From positions 16,738,322 to 16,802,321 of the forward strand of contig CM060334.1 in NCBI GenBank assembly GCA_030674155.1: a stretch of DNA of 64,000 nt, written 5' to 3'. This DNA is from Stramonita haemastoma. Its lineage: Eukaryota > Mollusca > Gastropoda > Neogastropoda > Muricidae. Below the pieces are notes generated by a model. The model saw nothing but the letters and a program-made list of their open reading frames with translations. It made no database searches and was not told the origin of the DNA. A program made the translations under genes and the position numbers. Shown piece by piece: positions 23,122 to 34,145 of the stretch (within the stretch, counting starts at the first letter, position 1; each line of letters starts with the position of its first letter).

Positions 23122-23789
23122 GCATGGCTGTTTGGGTTTTTTTTTTTTGTTTTTGTTTTGTTTTTTGATGGCGAGAATGGTGTACCAATTTTCCTCACCT
23201 ACTAGCTTATGGGACAAAAAAAAATTGGGGAAAAAAACATTTATAAGAATGTGTTTTGATCCAGTTCTCTATTTTTTGCCCCCCTCCCATTTTTTTGTTT
23301 TTTTTTTTGCTTATACTCACTTCATTCCTTATCTTGCCCCTGCCTCTATTTCTGCTACTCCCCCCCTCCCTCCTCCAAATTCCCCTCCCTTCCCCCCTCC
23401 CCGTTTCCCCCCCCCCCCTCCTTCCTCCCTCTTTTTTTTGTGCGGATTTCCTCAGCATCATTTGGAGGACATTTTTTTTTTTTTGGTAGTAAAACATGAT
23501 GTATATTATCAGCAGTTGATCATCTGAAAGTAAGTAATGTCCCTGTGTTTCTCGGTCAGACCTTGTAGTGTGTATGTATGTATGTATGTATGGGATGGGT
23601 TAGAGAGGTTTGTGGGGGGGTTTGTTGTGTGTGTTGTGTGTGTGTGTGTGTGTGGTGTGTGTGTTGTGTGTGTGGTTTGTGCAGTATAGCGTGGCGTTCT
23701 TGTTATCATTTTGTCGTCTTCTCATTGTTATTACTTTTGCGTTTTTATTATCGAAGAAGACATAGGTGACTTTCCTTAATGGTTTTTTT
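22690..23789. other. Non-coding T-rich and C-rich stretch
   Basis: Contains long T runs (23100-23160), a CCCTCCC-rich block (23360-23420), a TATG run (about 23568-23592) and a GT block (23620-23685). The 169-codon frame at 23018-23527 is Phe/Pro-rich low-complexity and is rejected as a gene. Confidence 0.6.
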
Positions 23790-23833
23790 TTTCTCTGTCG
23801 GTCTCTGTCTGTCTGTCTGTCTGTCTGTCCATT

Positions 23834-23869
<36 letters not shown>

Positions 23870-24022
23870 TCTCTCTCCTCTCTCTCTCTCTCTCTCTGTC
23901 TCTCTCTGTCTCTGTCTCTGTGTCTGTCTGTCTCTCTCTCTCTGTCTCTCTCTCTCTTCTCTGTCTGTCTGTCTATCTGTCTCTCTCTGTCTCTCTCTGT
24001 CTCTCTCTGTCCTCTCTATCTC

Positions 24023-24081
<59 letters not shown>

Positions 24082-24090
24082 TCTACCCAC
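23790..24090. repeat. (CT)n/(CTGT)n microsatellite
   Basis: CT dinucleotides broken by CTGT and CTCC words for 300 bp. Ser/Leu and Arg/Glu frames on either strand are translations of the repeat. Confidence 0.95.
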
Positions 24091-24109
24091 CCCACCCCAT
24101 CCCATCCCG

Positions 24110-24430
24110 ACCCCAAAAAACTTAAGTGTCCATTCTCCCCCCGCCCAAGTCATTCTAATATTATTATCATTTCATTCTTATCAGTAGTAGTACCTCTTTG
24201 TTTTAGAGCGGTTTCCATTAACGTATACTTGTACGTACTTACTACGTACGTACACGAACATTCATTCGTTCCACACCGATCATTGCCCCTGGATACTGGG
24301 TTTTGGCTAAAGGGTTTTTTCTGGCATTTGTAATATGTACGATAAGTTGTATTTTCTGTCGTTGAATAAATGCATACTTTTCGATGGTTTCTTTTTGCTT
24401 TTTTGTTTTGTTGTTTGTTTGTTTGTTTGA
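24110..24430. other. Unrecognised spacer
   Basis: Short non-repetitive sequence with the palindromic word GTACGTACTTACTACGTACG near 24231. No gene. Confidence 0.4.
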
Positions 24431-24492
24431 GGGTGGTGGTGTGGTGGTGGTGTGTATGATCGTGTGTGTGTGTGTGTGTGTGGTGTTGTTGT

Positions 24493-24523
<31 letters not shown>

Positions 24524-24624
24524 TGTGTGTGTGGTGGTGGGGGGGGGGGAGTGTGCGTGTATAATAGTGTTGTGTGTGGTGTGTGTGTTTGGTAGGGGTG
24601 GTGAGTGTGTGTGTGTGTTGTGTG

Positions 24625-24672
<48 letters not shown>

Positions 24673-24727
24673 TGTGTAATAGTGTGTGTGTGTGTGTGTG
24701 TGTGTACTTATATATGTGTGTGTGACA
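24431..24727. repeat. (GT)n microsatellite at the LINE 3' flank
   Basis: Nearly 300 bp of GT with GGT interruptions, then CACAGAGAGAG directly before the LINE tail. The other side of the LINE (30194-30245) is also GT/GCGT-rich, so the LINE appears to have inserted into a compound GT/GA microsatellite. Confidence 0.9.
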
Positions 24728-24739
24728 CAGAGAGAGAGT
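24728..24739. repeat. Candidate target-site duplication, 3' side of the LINE
   Basis: CAGAGAGAGAGT, identical to 30182-30193 at the element's other end. The word is low-complexity GA, so chance identity within a microsatellite cannot be excluded. Confidence 0.5.
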
Positions 24740-24888
24740 TCTTCTTCTTCTTCTCATTGGTTTAATGTCCGTTCACTACAAGGTGATTTAGACAATGGTA
24801 CATTCACGTTAAGAATGCACTGAAAAGGGGATGAGGGGAAAGGTGAAAGGATAAAAATATGATGGATGATGATAAATTTATACAATTT

Positions 24889-25690
24889 CATTTATAGTAA
24901 CTGACCTACTGGTGACTGGCAAATACTTTCTGCAACTGATACTAGGACATGCGACTCGGAATCATACAGAACACTTTGGATATTTCCGTATTTTTTCCTT
25001 AGATCTATCCCTTTGCTTTTATACGAGGCAATGAGCACAGGGCAATCAAACAATATATGATGGACTGATATAATAGCAGAACAAGTGCAGAAAACATTTG
25101 TTGAATATTTAGTTTTCCAAGCATTTAGACGTAATTTATGAATTATAATTTCTGTATTTCGTGGGCAACACAAACGATTTAAGTGAAATCTAAAAAACTT
25201 TGAATATACAGAGTTTGCAAGAATTGAAATAATTTCAAATGATGATAAAACGTAGACCTATACTATTAATCATTATGTCACTTGTACATTCTGAAGCACC
25301 GCGTTTTGCCAGAGAATCTGCCAATTCGTTCCAGTAAAGACCGCAATGTGATGGCACCCAGCAAAATTTTATCCCTATACCTTTAGAAACAAGAGAATGC
25401 ACAAGGAACTTGGTTTCAAAAATAACATCATTTCTCAGTTTAGAGTCCCAATGTTTTAAAGCCAGTAAAACTGATTTTGAGTCAACACAAAAAACGACAT
25501 TGTAAATCGCAAGAGAAATATTTGAAAGATAATTTAGCGCCATAAAATTGCGAACAATTCAGAAGTGAATATTGTAAAACCTTTTCCAATACAAAAAGAT
25601 CTTTTTACTTTTAAGTCGGGTTAACGAAAGCAGCCCCGCACATGCCCGATTCTAAGACAGATCCGTCCGTGTATACTTTTAAGTGGTTTA
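24889..25690 (-). pseudogene. ORF2 RNase H domain and C-terminal Cys/His knuckle
   Basis: The four RNase H acidic residues can be placed: KVYTDGSVLESG (25650-25675), TSELFAIL (about 25550), VVFCVDSKSVLLALK (about 25480) and WNELADSLAKRGAS (about 25320). WVPSHCGLYWNE precedes the last, as in the His-Cys/Gly motif of this family. After a frameshift, CTCSAIISVHHILFDCPVL (25036-25092) forms a CxC-HH-C knuckle found downstream of RNase H in I-superfamily elements. Frameshifts lie near 25550 and 25200. Confidence 0.82.
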
Positions 25691-26176
25691 AATACTGACA
25701 ATTTATATGATTTGAACCTCAGTTTTGAGTAGATTTTGATTAGTGTCCTTTTTTGTTTCTGAGTAGTCAATATCAAAATTTGCATATCTATGTTCCCATG
25801 GTGGAATCTGGGGAACTACTGGTAAAACTGGACGTTTGATATATCGATATTATTTTCCTTCATAAGGTCTTCAGTATAATTTCTTATGGGCTGCAAAAAA
25901 GAGATATTCCTAGCTCTTTTTGGATAATCCTTTTGATCGATAAATATTTCATCGCGAACAGAATTTGAAATAGCAAGACTTCGAATGACATATTTAGAGA
26001 CAGATAACATTCTTTGCTCAGAAAAAGGAAGTAAATGAGCTTCTGCATAAGTTTTTAGTGTACTGGCATGAATCGGCACTCCTAGCGCTATTTTGATTGC
26101 TTTGCTATCCATACTTTGCAGCTTTTTTAAGAGATAATTTGGAGCAGAAAAATACACTTCTTGACCAGAAATAAGT

Positions 26177-27139
26177 TTAGACCGAATTAATGAAACAGCA
26201 AGATGTGTAAGTGTTTTTAGTATCCTGACTCCAGGGCTGAGCACTCACAATCTTTAAGAAGTTTAATCGTTTCCTGGCTTTTAGAATCAAATTTTCAACA
26301 TGCATTTTCCAGTTTAACTTACTAGTTAAATGAACTCCCAAGAATCTGGCGTCTTGTTTGTATTGAAGTGTGACCCCATCAAGTGTTAATAACGGTAGTG
26401 TTTGGGGGTTTTTCCCATTGTTAAAAAGAACAAGACAAGTTTTTTCTCCAGATAACTCCAATCCATTCTCTTTCATGTAATTACTAAGTTTATTCAGTTC
26501 AACCTGATAAATCTTTTGAACACATTTTATCACTCTACTTTTCGTATTCTTTTTAAGAGAAGTGTTGATCCACATGGCAATGTCATCTGCATATTGAACA
26601 ATAGTCGTATTTTTTGACAATGCCTGAGGGAAGATCATGAATTAAAATAGAGAATAATATTGGTGCCAGAATTGCTCCCTGTGGTATTCCCATATCAACA
26701 GATTTAAAGTCTGAATATACACCATTCACTTTGGTACAGATTTATCTTTCAGACAGAAAATCCTTTAAGTATTGAAACATCATGCCTCTAACGCCAATAT
26801 TTTTCAATTTGTATAATAACCTCGTATGCCAAACCCTGTCGTATGCTTTCCTTACATCAAAGAAAGTAGCTAGTGTACTCTTTCGTTTGGAAAACTGCTT
26901 TTTAATATCATGGGTTAACTTTACTAGGTGATCAGTTGTACATCTCCCTCTTCGGAAACCAGCCTGATTTACAGGAATTATATTGTTTTTTTCACAATAA
27001 TGCCATAGACGTTTTTGAACTATTTTTTCAAGTACTTTTCCAACATGAGAAGTGAGGGCAATTGGTCTGTAGCTGCTTAATGCTGATTGAGATTTGCCGC
27101 TTTTAAGAACTGGGACTACAATCGACTGCTTCCAGACAT
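26177..27139 (-). pseudogene. ORF2 reverse transcriptase domain
   Basis: Conserved blocks in order: VVPVLKSGKSQSALSSYRPI, GKVLEKIVQKRL, NQAGFRRGRCTTDHL, FFDVRKAYDRVWH, MGIPQGAILAPILFSI, QYADDIAMW (catalytic Asp pair at 26582-26593), LELSGEKTCLVLF and FLGVHLTSKLNWKMH. All are standard for non-LTR reverse transcriptases. The TAA near 26747 and a frameshift near 26640 lie between the third and fifth blocks. Confidence 0.9.
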
Positions 27140-27655
27140 TAGGAAGAGTGCCATTTATCCAACATTTTTGGAGAAATGAAAATAGTACTTTTTTTCCAAC
27201 TCTCGGGCAAATTAATTAACATTTGATAAGACAAGCAATCAATACCAACTGCTGACCTGTTACTTCTAAAGGATTCAAGGACTTCAACAAATTCATTGTA
27301 TTGAATTTCAGAGTTCAAATAATGCAGATTATCTACTGGAGGTTCTGCCATGTTTAATAGTTCAGCTTCTTCTTGTCTTTTACGTCTAACATCAGGGGAC
27401 AGTTCTGAAGTCAAACTACTTTCAGAAAACATTGTATTAAAGGCTTCCGCTTTTTCTGCTGTGCTTGGGAAACTATTGTTTTCTAATTTTATTGGATAAG
27501 CGGTAAGTGAAATCCATTTTTCATTTTATTGATCTTCTTCCAAACCTTTTGCATATCTTTTGATTCTGATACTTCCTTTAGGCAAAATTCTGTCCAATAT
27601 GTCTTTTTTGCTTTTGCAATTGTTTTCTTACATAGTTGCTTAGCTCTTTTACTAT

Positions 27656-28695
27656 TTATAAGATTTTCTTCAGTTCTGTCTTTAAACCATATTTTGTATT
27701 TCTCTTTTTTATAATGGACTGCCTCTTCACAATCTTTTGTCCACCATATATTGCCTTTATGCTTCCCACTGCATTGATTTTTACGCTTTGGAATAGAGAG
27801 CTCAGCAGCTGGACGTAACAGCTTTCGTAAAAAGCGTGTAGAAAATATTTTACGTCATCATTTTCCACACTTGATAAATCATATAGGTTAAGGTGTGTTC
27901 GGAATGACTCCCAGTTTGCCAAGTTAAGCAAATACTTTGGAACTTTATCTTCAAATTTCGGTAAATCTAGGATAATTTTTTTACTGAATGATATAGAAAT
28001 AGGAAAGTGGTCACTACCAAGACAATCTTCATTAACATCCCATTTGCAATCGAGTGCTAAAGAAGGGGAAATCAATGATAAATCGATGGCACTAGGCTTG
28101 TGATAGTGAATATCAGGTGTTCTGGTTATCCTGCCATCATTTAATAGACATAATTTAGAATCGATAATATTTTCCACAATACGATTATTGGTGACAATTG
28201 TACATTCCGAATCCCAAAACGGGGCATGCGCATTAAAATCCCCCAATATCACCCATTTATTTTTGTAAAATCTACGTTTTTAAGCCAGTCAGTATTATCA
28301 AGTTTTGGACCTTGGGGAAGATATACAGATAAGACATTAAACACTACATTTTTGTTAATCTTGACAGACACACCAGTACAATAAATATCCTTGACATCTG
28401 GAGGTATTGGCCACAAAGCTAACTTTTGATAATCTAAACCCTGCCTTATATATATGGCTGTTTTTACCTTTTTAGAAACATCATCAATGCTACATAATGG
28501 CGGGTAATAAAAATGCTCTAGTTTGGGCATTTTATTTTTACAAACATTTAAAGACTGCAGGACTAGTATAGAATAAAAATGACAACTTAAAAAATGTTCA
28601 AAACTTAAAATGTTTGTTGCAATGCTCCTAGCATTCCACTGAAGAATCTTTACTCCTTCAGATAATTCAGGTTTTCTGTATTCGTTTTTCTTCAT
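27656..28695 (-). pseudogene. ORF2 endonuclease domain (APE/EEP family), catalytic Glu lost
   Basis: Family motifs appear in order: LQWNARSI, then ILVLQSLNVC, YLPQGP, VILGDFNAHAPFWDS, a PSAIDLSLI block and LGSDHFPIS. The second motif is normally LQE(S/T); here LQ is followed directly by SLN, as if the GAG/GAA codon of the metal-binding Glu had been deleted. One frameshift lies at about 28250 between FTK and WVILGDF. A Lys-rich linker follows. Confidence 0.85.
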
Positions 28696-28803
28696 GATGT
28701 GACTAAGATACTAAAATTGAACATTTTTATGATTTTAACTACAATTATTCGATCAAGTTAGAAATGACTAAAACAGGATGCAGTCCAATGCTGAGCAAAA
28801 GAG

Positions 28804-30102
28804 CTAAGGACCAGAAAGCCATGGCGGAAGTAGAGGACAGAAGCCAGGAGGAGGCAGGAGATGGTGGGGTCTGGGAGACCAGTGGTAGCCTTGTCTAGCG
28901 TTGGAAGCGCCGAACCTTCCCCCTCTCTGCCTTCGCCGGGGCTGTTCCCAGTAGAGGCGGTGCAGATGTCGCCCCAGGTTCCTGGCCAGCATACTAGCTC
29001 CCTGCTCAGTAGGGTGCAAACCGTCTTGGAGATGTCTGGATGAAAGAATGTTCTCATGGTCTACATAAGATAGATTTTGAATATTTTGTTCTGTAGCCTC
29101 TGAAAATGTGTGGGCATTGTAAACCACGCGTTTCGACTCCAGACGTTGTTGTTTTACTGGTAGAGCCTTGCTGCACACGATGTGTGATCGAGGAAAGATG
29201 CTTTGCACGGCTTTCACAGCAGATGCCATGTTCTTGCCACAAGTTGTAGCATCTTTCCCCTTGAGATCGTTGATCCCCGTGTGCAGCACGACACAATCAG
29301 GAGCAGGGTGAAGATGTTGTCTGGCTTCTTCAGCAACGCTCCTGATGCTCTCCACTGTGTAGGCCTTTCTTGCCGCCACTTGAAGCCCATAAGACAGGCC
29401 TAAACGAACAGGATTTACTTTATTCAAAGTGGAATCATGCAGAACAAGCACTCGTGGGAGATCTACAGCCATGGAGGAACTTTTTTCTAAGACTGAATTA
29501 CTAGTAGACTTTTTTCTTTGGATTTGCGTGGTCTTCATGATGTCATTTTTTCTTGAAATTACGTCATTTTGTACAGTTCTTTTTGAGTTCCTGGGAGTCT
29601 CAGTTGAGGCCTTTTCTTTCCAAGACGGCTTCCTTTTCTTGGACAACTGATCCCCTTTTGGCTTCGGCACTGATGTTTCTTGTGCTCGAACCGACGTTTT
29701 TGATTTCACTACTTCTGCATAAGTTGCAGGGATCACAGTGTTGTCTGTCTGTGTCTAGCTGTCTGACACAGACACTGGAATTCTGTTCAATTTTGCAATT
29801 GTTTCGCTTTGCTTTTTCACGGTCGATTCGAGCGAATCCAAACGATCGCATAATTTTAGCATTACCGACTGCATGGCTTTTAAAAATCCCTCCGTGTTGT
29901 TATGGTCATTTTTTTTATTTTGAAGTTTCTTACCTTCAAGTTCAAGTCCGTCCTCGGTGTCAGTTTGAAAGCTTTGTCGCATCGTTTCTTTCAACAAGTC
30001 TTTTCTCAAATTCACGCTGGTTTTTGAAGAGTCAGGGATGCTTTTCTCACTCACTGGCGTGGACCGCCCTCCCGCACTTCTTGATCTGGTTGTTCGATTC
30101 AT
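28804..30102 (-). pseudogene. LINE ORF1: coiled coil plus SGNH/GDSL hydrolase, one in-frame TAG
   Basis: One continuous frame of 433 codons from MNRTTRSRSAGG (30102) is interrupted only by TAG at 29755-29757. Residues ~75-110 form a heptad-like stretch (FLKAMQSVMLKLCDRLDSL), suited to ORF1 multimerisation. The C-terminal half carries SGNH blocks: VLVLHDSTL (nucleophile Ser, ~29440), VVLHTGINDLKG (block III, ~29280) and LQDGLHPTEQGA (Asp/His, ~29010). ORF1 proteins package element RNA; esterase-type ORF1s are known in CR1-like LINEs. A basic Arg-rich tail follows. The 310-residue part after the TAG could start at GTG 29736, but this is not expected. Confidence 0.82.
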
Positions 30103-30164
30103 GCTTACCAGTTTCTTTGCAAAAAAAAAACCCAGCAGACGTTACTCTTCACTTGTTTACAGTT

Positions 30165-30175
30165 CCGCCATCTTG
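30165..30175 (-). promoter_or_regulatory. YY1-like motif at the LINE 5' end
   Basis: The minus strand reads CAAGATGGCGG about 7-17 bp from the inferred 5' end of the element. This matches the YY1 consensus and is placed like the YY1 site that positions transcription starts in mammalian L1 5' leaders. A role here is inference from motif and position. Confidence 0.45.
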
Positions 30176-30181
30176 TCACGT

Positions 30182-30245
30182 CAGAGAGAGAGTATATGTG
30201 TGCATGTGTGTGTGCGTGCGTGCGTGCGTGCATGTGTGTGTGTGC
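30182..30245. repeat. Candidate target duplication and (GT)/(GCGT) microsatellite at the LINE 5' flank
   Basis: CAGAGAGAGAGT (30182-30193) repeats the word at the other end of the LINE. It is followed by TATATGTGTGCATG and GCGT/GT dinucleotides to 30245. Confidence 0.6.
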
Positions 30246-30968
<723 letters not shown>

Positions 30969-30971
30969 TCT

Positions 30972-31265
30972 GGAGAGCCTAGTTGGTTAGAGCGTTGCGC
31001 ATTGCGGTCGTGATTTGCTGACCCAGGTTCGAATCTTGTTCAAGAGGGTTTTTTCCTCTAGAGTTAACATCAGCGCCGACTCCTCTCCCTCCGAAAGTCC
31101 TTTGGATGAGACGTCCCTTGTGCGAACGCACGCAAAACATCTTGCGCATAAGTTAAACATGTTCCACTTCTCGGAAGAGTAGGCCATCGTGTGCCGTTGG
31201 GAACGGATGACAAAAATGACAAAACTGCATACACACAGGTCTCGATATAAAAGAATAAATAATAT
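30972..31265 (+). mobile_element. tRNA-derived SINE (family 1), most complete copy
   Basis: Starts GGAGAGCC with A box TAGTTGGTTAGAGCG (30980-30994) and B box GGTTCGAATCT (31026-31036), the internal RNA polymerase III promoter. The body then reads GTTAACATCAGCGCCGACTC, AAAGTCCTTTGGATGAGAC, CGAACGCACGCA and GGAAGAGTAGGCCATCGTGT. The 3' end is TCGATATAAAAGAATAAATA. CT microsatellites flank both ends, so it inserted into a CT array. Other copies of the family are at 36124-36404, 36405-36714, 39670-39785 and 45380-45765. Confidence 0.82.
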
Positions 31266-31268
31266 TAA

Positions 31269-31269
31269 A

Positions 31270-31313
<44 letters not shown>
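31269..31313. repeat. (CT)n microsatellite, right flank of the SINE
   Basis: Pure CT for about 44 bp, interpreted as the other half of the array at 30522-30968. Confidence 0.9.
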
Positions 31314-31316
<3 letters not shown>

Positions 31317-31590
31317 CCACACTTCTCGTTCATGCATCAGTGTTTTGTGATATATGGACAAGAACAGGAGATGTTAAACATAAGCACTACCAAAGTCATG
31401 TAAATTACAGATTTTGTCGCTCCAACACTACAAGAGTCGAAATTACAATCATTCACTGGTCAGTACAAGCATTTGATTAAAGCCCCCCCCCAAAAAAAAA
31501 AAAAAAAAAATCCAGTTCAGATGATAACTCTGCACGGAATTTTTGAAAAAGGGACATCACTGAGATTCTTTTTTCTTTCCGCGCGCAATC
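31314..31590. other. Unrecognised spacer
   Basis: Non-repetitive apart from a C7/A17 run near 31482-31510. No gene. Confidence 0.4.
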
Positions 31591-32032
31591 TTATAAAAAG
31601 AAAAAAGTTCAATCTCTCAGCCAATCAGAAAACCGTATACAAAACACTCTTTCCTTCTTTCCCGGTCACATATGAGCGCCATGATAGTTTGCAGGTGGGC
31701 AGACGATGGTCACTGTGTTTTAAAAAATTAAATTACGTCGCTTCGCTTGTAAGAAATATTTTTCAACTTATGCCAGAGGGATGATGGATTTAACAAGCAC
31801 ACGTTGTAACAGTTCGGGATACCGGTGTCTACAGAATGTTGAGTGCAAGTGGATGAACTGTGTCCTGCATAAACGCACCGGCGAAAACCAAACCGGGAAT
31901 TTTCGAGGAATATGCAGAGGATATTCTAGTGTGTGCAGGTTGCAAATGCAAGAGAGACGGTGCGTGAGTTCGGTTAACACACTTCGAGTATATTCGTCGA
32001 AATGGAGACAATACGAAAAGGACGAACACAAG
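31591..32032 (+). CDS. Candidate host first exon (weak)
   Basis: A frame from MMDLTSTRCNSSG at 31781 runs 84 codons to KWRQYEKDEHK, where AAG/GTATGT (donor at 32033) matches the splice consensus in phase 0. Upstream lie TTATAAAAAG (31591) and GCCAATCAG (31620), and the block is richer in CpG than its surroundings. The predicted peptide is Cys-rich (about seven Cys) with no recognised domain, and continues open past the donor to 32221. An acceptor partner cannot be identified here. Promoter-like words and donors arise often by chance. Confidence 0.22.
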
Positions 32033-32816
32033 GTATGTGAACAATTTTATTTTCACACTTTCTCTTCTTGCAAGCACTTTCAGGGTAGGCATTATGCTAT
32101 GTGGTGCTGTTTGTCATGTGATGGTGTATTTCCTGTGATTCAACTTTGGCAGATTTTATGTTTGTTGTGTGTTGGAGGGTTGTCCGGACTTTTGAAATTA
32201 TTTAACTTAAAGTTAACTTAAAGCTTTTGGTCACATAATCTGTCTGGAAAAAAATAATTTTAATACCTTGAAAATAAATTTAGAAGATTGAGCCCAGGTT
32301 CGACATTGGCATTGCTTCAGATGATGCTGTGATAGTATCACTATCAGGGAGCGGTGTACTACATGTCATGACTGGGAAAGATTTTCATCCAGTCCCTTTC
32401 CCCCGCGAAGCTTAGATCTATCATCTTTGTCAAATATTCACAGGAGATAGATCTATGGCTAGGAAAATTTACCGAGTTGATTTTTTTTTAGATTCTTTTC
32501 CTAGCTGATTACTGAGATTCTTTTGTTTTAGATCAGATTTTAATTGCATTTTTGATGATTTTTTGTTTTTGTTTTAATCTTTGTCTGAAAGAAGCGCTTT
32601 TATGATAAGCAGCTGTTGGACGAAGAAGGGGCGGTTTATTTGAAAATATTTTCCACATTCATATGTTGGTTTTTGTTGTTGTAGGTTTGTTTTTGATTTT
32701 TGGTTGTTTTGTTTTGTTTGTTGGTTGGGTTTTTTTGTTTGTTTTGGGGGGACACTTTTATTATTTTAGACTTTAGCACGCATTGTACATGTGCTCACTT
32801 TTCACGGTTAAGAGCT

Positions 32817-32819
<3 letters not shown>
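32033..32819. other. Non-coding AT-rich spacer
   Basis: T- and G-rich sequence with GTTTTGTTT words near 32700 and no repeat family recognised. Confidence 0.4.
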
Positions 32820-32882
<63 letters not shown>

Positions 32883-32892
32883 CTCTCTCTCC
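32820..32892. repeat. (CT)n microsatellite
   Basis: CT dinucleotide with one TTCT interruption. Confidence 0.95.
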
Positions 32893-33989
32893 TGCATATA
32901 TAATTATGCTCAGACACGTGCGTGTGCGCGCATATAGGCTACATGCTCGTACAAAGAGCACTCGTGGGTGTGGAGTCCTCTTTCCCACCCTAAGCTCTCA
33001 CTTTCCTCTTTCCACACATAACACATGTATAATGCATGCGAGCATGTACAATAATGATTAAAATATGTTCAATATACGCAGGCAATATTATCTACTGTCC
33101 GCATGATACAGAAACCTGGTGTTTTTTCCGCGTTAAGTTACAACTACTCCATCTTCCTATTCTTTATCTCGCTGCCATCCCTCTTTGCAAACCCCCCTCA
33201 TCCCTTCTTTCTCCCCCTCCTAATAAAAAACGAAAAACAGGAATTCCACAACAGTTGTAGATCACAATATTTGTCAGAGAGATTTTTTTTCCAGAATACT
33301 GAAATTACCATAGCAATGTGTTTCCCTAATATATCATTTCAACGGTCCAGTAACCAACTACATGCATGAAGTATGATGTTACTGCAAATATGCAGATTTC
33401 ATCGAGGGTTACCCACGAGATTCCAATGACTTGGAACTAATGTTTTTTTGTGGGGGGGGGGGGGGGGGTTTGGTTGGGGTTTTTTTTGTTTTTTTTTTTT
33501 TTTTTGGGGGGGGGGCGGATGTAGGGCAATGAAATAGCTATGCTATTTGGATGTTGTTAAGTTTGTCGGTAGGTTGGTTATTATTATTATTATTGTGGGG
33601 GGAGGGGGGTGTTTGTTTGGTTTGGATTTTTATTGGGTAGTGGGTTTTTTTTGTTTGGGGGTGTTGTTTTTGTTTGTTTTTTGTTTGGGTTTTTTGTTTT
33701 GTTTTTTTGGGGGGTATGATTTTGCCTTTCCATAGTTTGGTCTTTCTCTACTTCGCATTTCTCTATAGTTCTTATTTTCTCTATTAGAATTTTCCACAGC
33801 CAATCTTCGTTTGAGTTTTTTTCTCTTTCCTGTTTTGCTCTCACCCCAACTGCCCCCTTCCCATATTTTTTTTTTTTTTTTTTCCTCCTCGTTCTTATTT
33901 CGCGCCTTGTCTGTCAAGTCCCTTTTTTTCTCCTTGTTTTTCTTCTCTTGCGTCCATGAAGAAGACTGGGAAGTTTGTGCAAGTCATCG
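32893..33989. other. Non-coding stretch with long G and T runs
   Basis: Includes a G run at about 33452-33468 followed by T and G runs to 33517, and a G/T-rich low-complexity block (33590-33715). The Lys/Asn/Thr frames on the minus strand come from that block. No gene. Confidence 0.55.
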
Positions 33990-34145
33990 ATAACGGTATG
34001 AATGTCATGGAGACTTGTTTGTGTTCCGAACGATTGAAGACGGCCCAGTTACGGGTGATATACATCTCCGTTTCTCTGATGAATCATGTGCTGGTAGCTT
34101 CAGCGGCTGTTTGTTCAGTCCAGAAAGTGCAGCCCATACATTGAT
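33990..34145 (+). repeat. Coding-like dispersed unit, copy 1
   Basis: This copy has an open frame: LFVFRTIEDGPVTGDI, then HLRFSDESCAGSFSGCLFSP and ESAAHT. The same ~150-bp unit recurs in diverged form at 36800-36850 (partial), 37790-37960 and 38985-39155. DNA landmarks shared by copies are GAAGAC..CCCAG(C/T)TACGG, GAT(G/A)AA(T/A)CATGTTCTGG, TTCAGTCC(A/T)G and GTGCA. It may be an exon of a repeated gene or part of an unrecognised transposon. No known domain is identified. Confidence 0.5.

Larger units (their letters stand above)
24889..28695 (-). pseudogene. LINE ORF2 polyprotein (endonuclease - reverse transcriptase - RNase H), broken
   Basis: The frame begins MKKNEYRKPELSEG and spans about 1,270 codons if the breaks are ignored, typical of an ORF2. 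It is broken by about eight frameshifts (near 28250, 27670, 27480, 27190, 26640, 26245, 25550 and 25200) and by an in-frame TAA near 26747 inside the reverse transcriptase. The product would nick target DNA, copy the element's RNA at the nick and degrade RNA in the hybrid. About 100 bp separate it from ORF1. As it stands no functional ORF2 protein can be made. Confidence 0.88.
24740..30181 (-). mobile_element. Near full-length non-LTR retrotransposon (I/Nimb-like, RNase H-bearing), inactive
   Basis: About 5.44 kb on the minus strand with 5' leader, ORF1 and ORF2 in order and a 3' tail of about five GAA/AAG units (24740-24754). ORF1 has a coiled coil and an SGNH hydrolase; ORF2 has apurinic endonuclease, reverse transcriptase, RNase H and a Cys/His knuckle. 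RNase H after the reverse transcriptase is a trait of the I superfamily (I, Nimb, Ingi and relatives), whereas ORF1 esterases are best known from CR1-type elements. A 12-bp direct repeat CAGAGAGAGAGT lies at both ends (24728-24739 and 30182-30193). Frameshifts and stops make this copy inactive. Confidence 0.88.

Noticed and set aside
23018..23527. 169-residue frame
   Set aside because: Phe- and Pro-rich, driven by T and C runs; no domain, signal or splice support.
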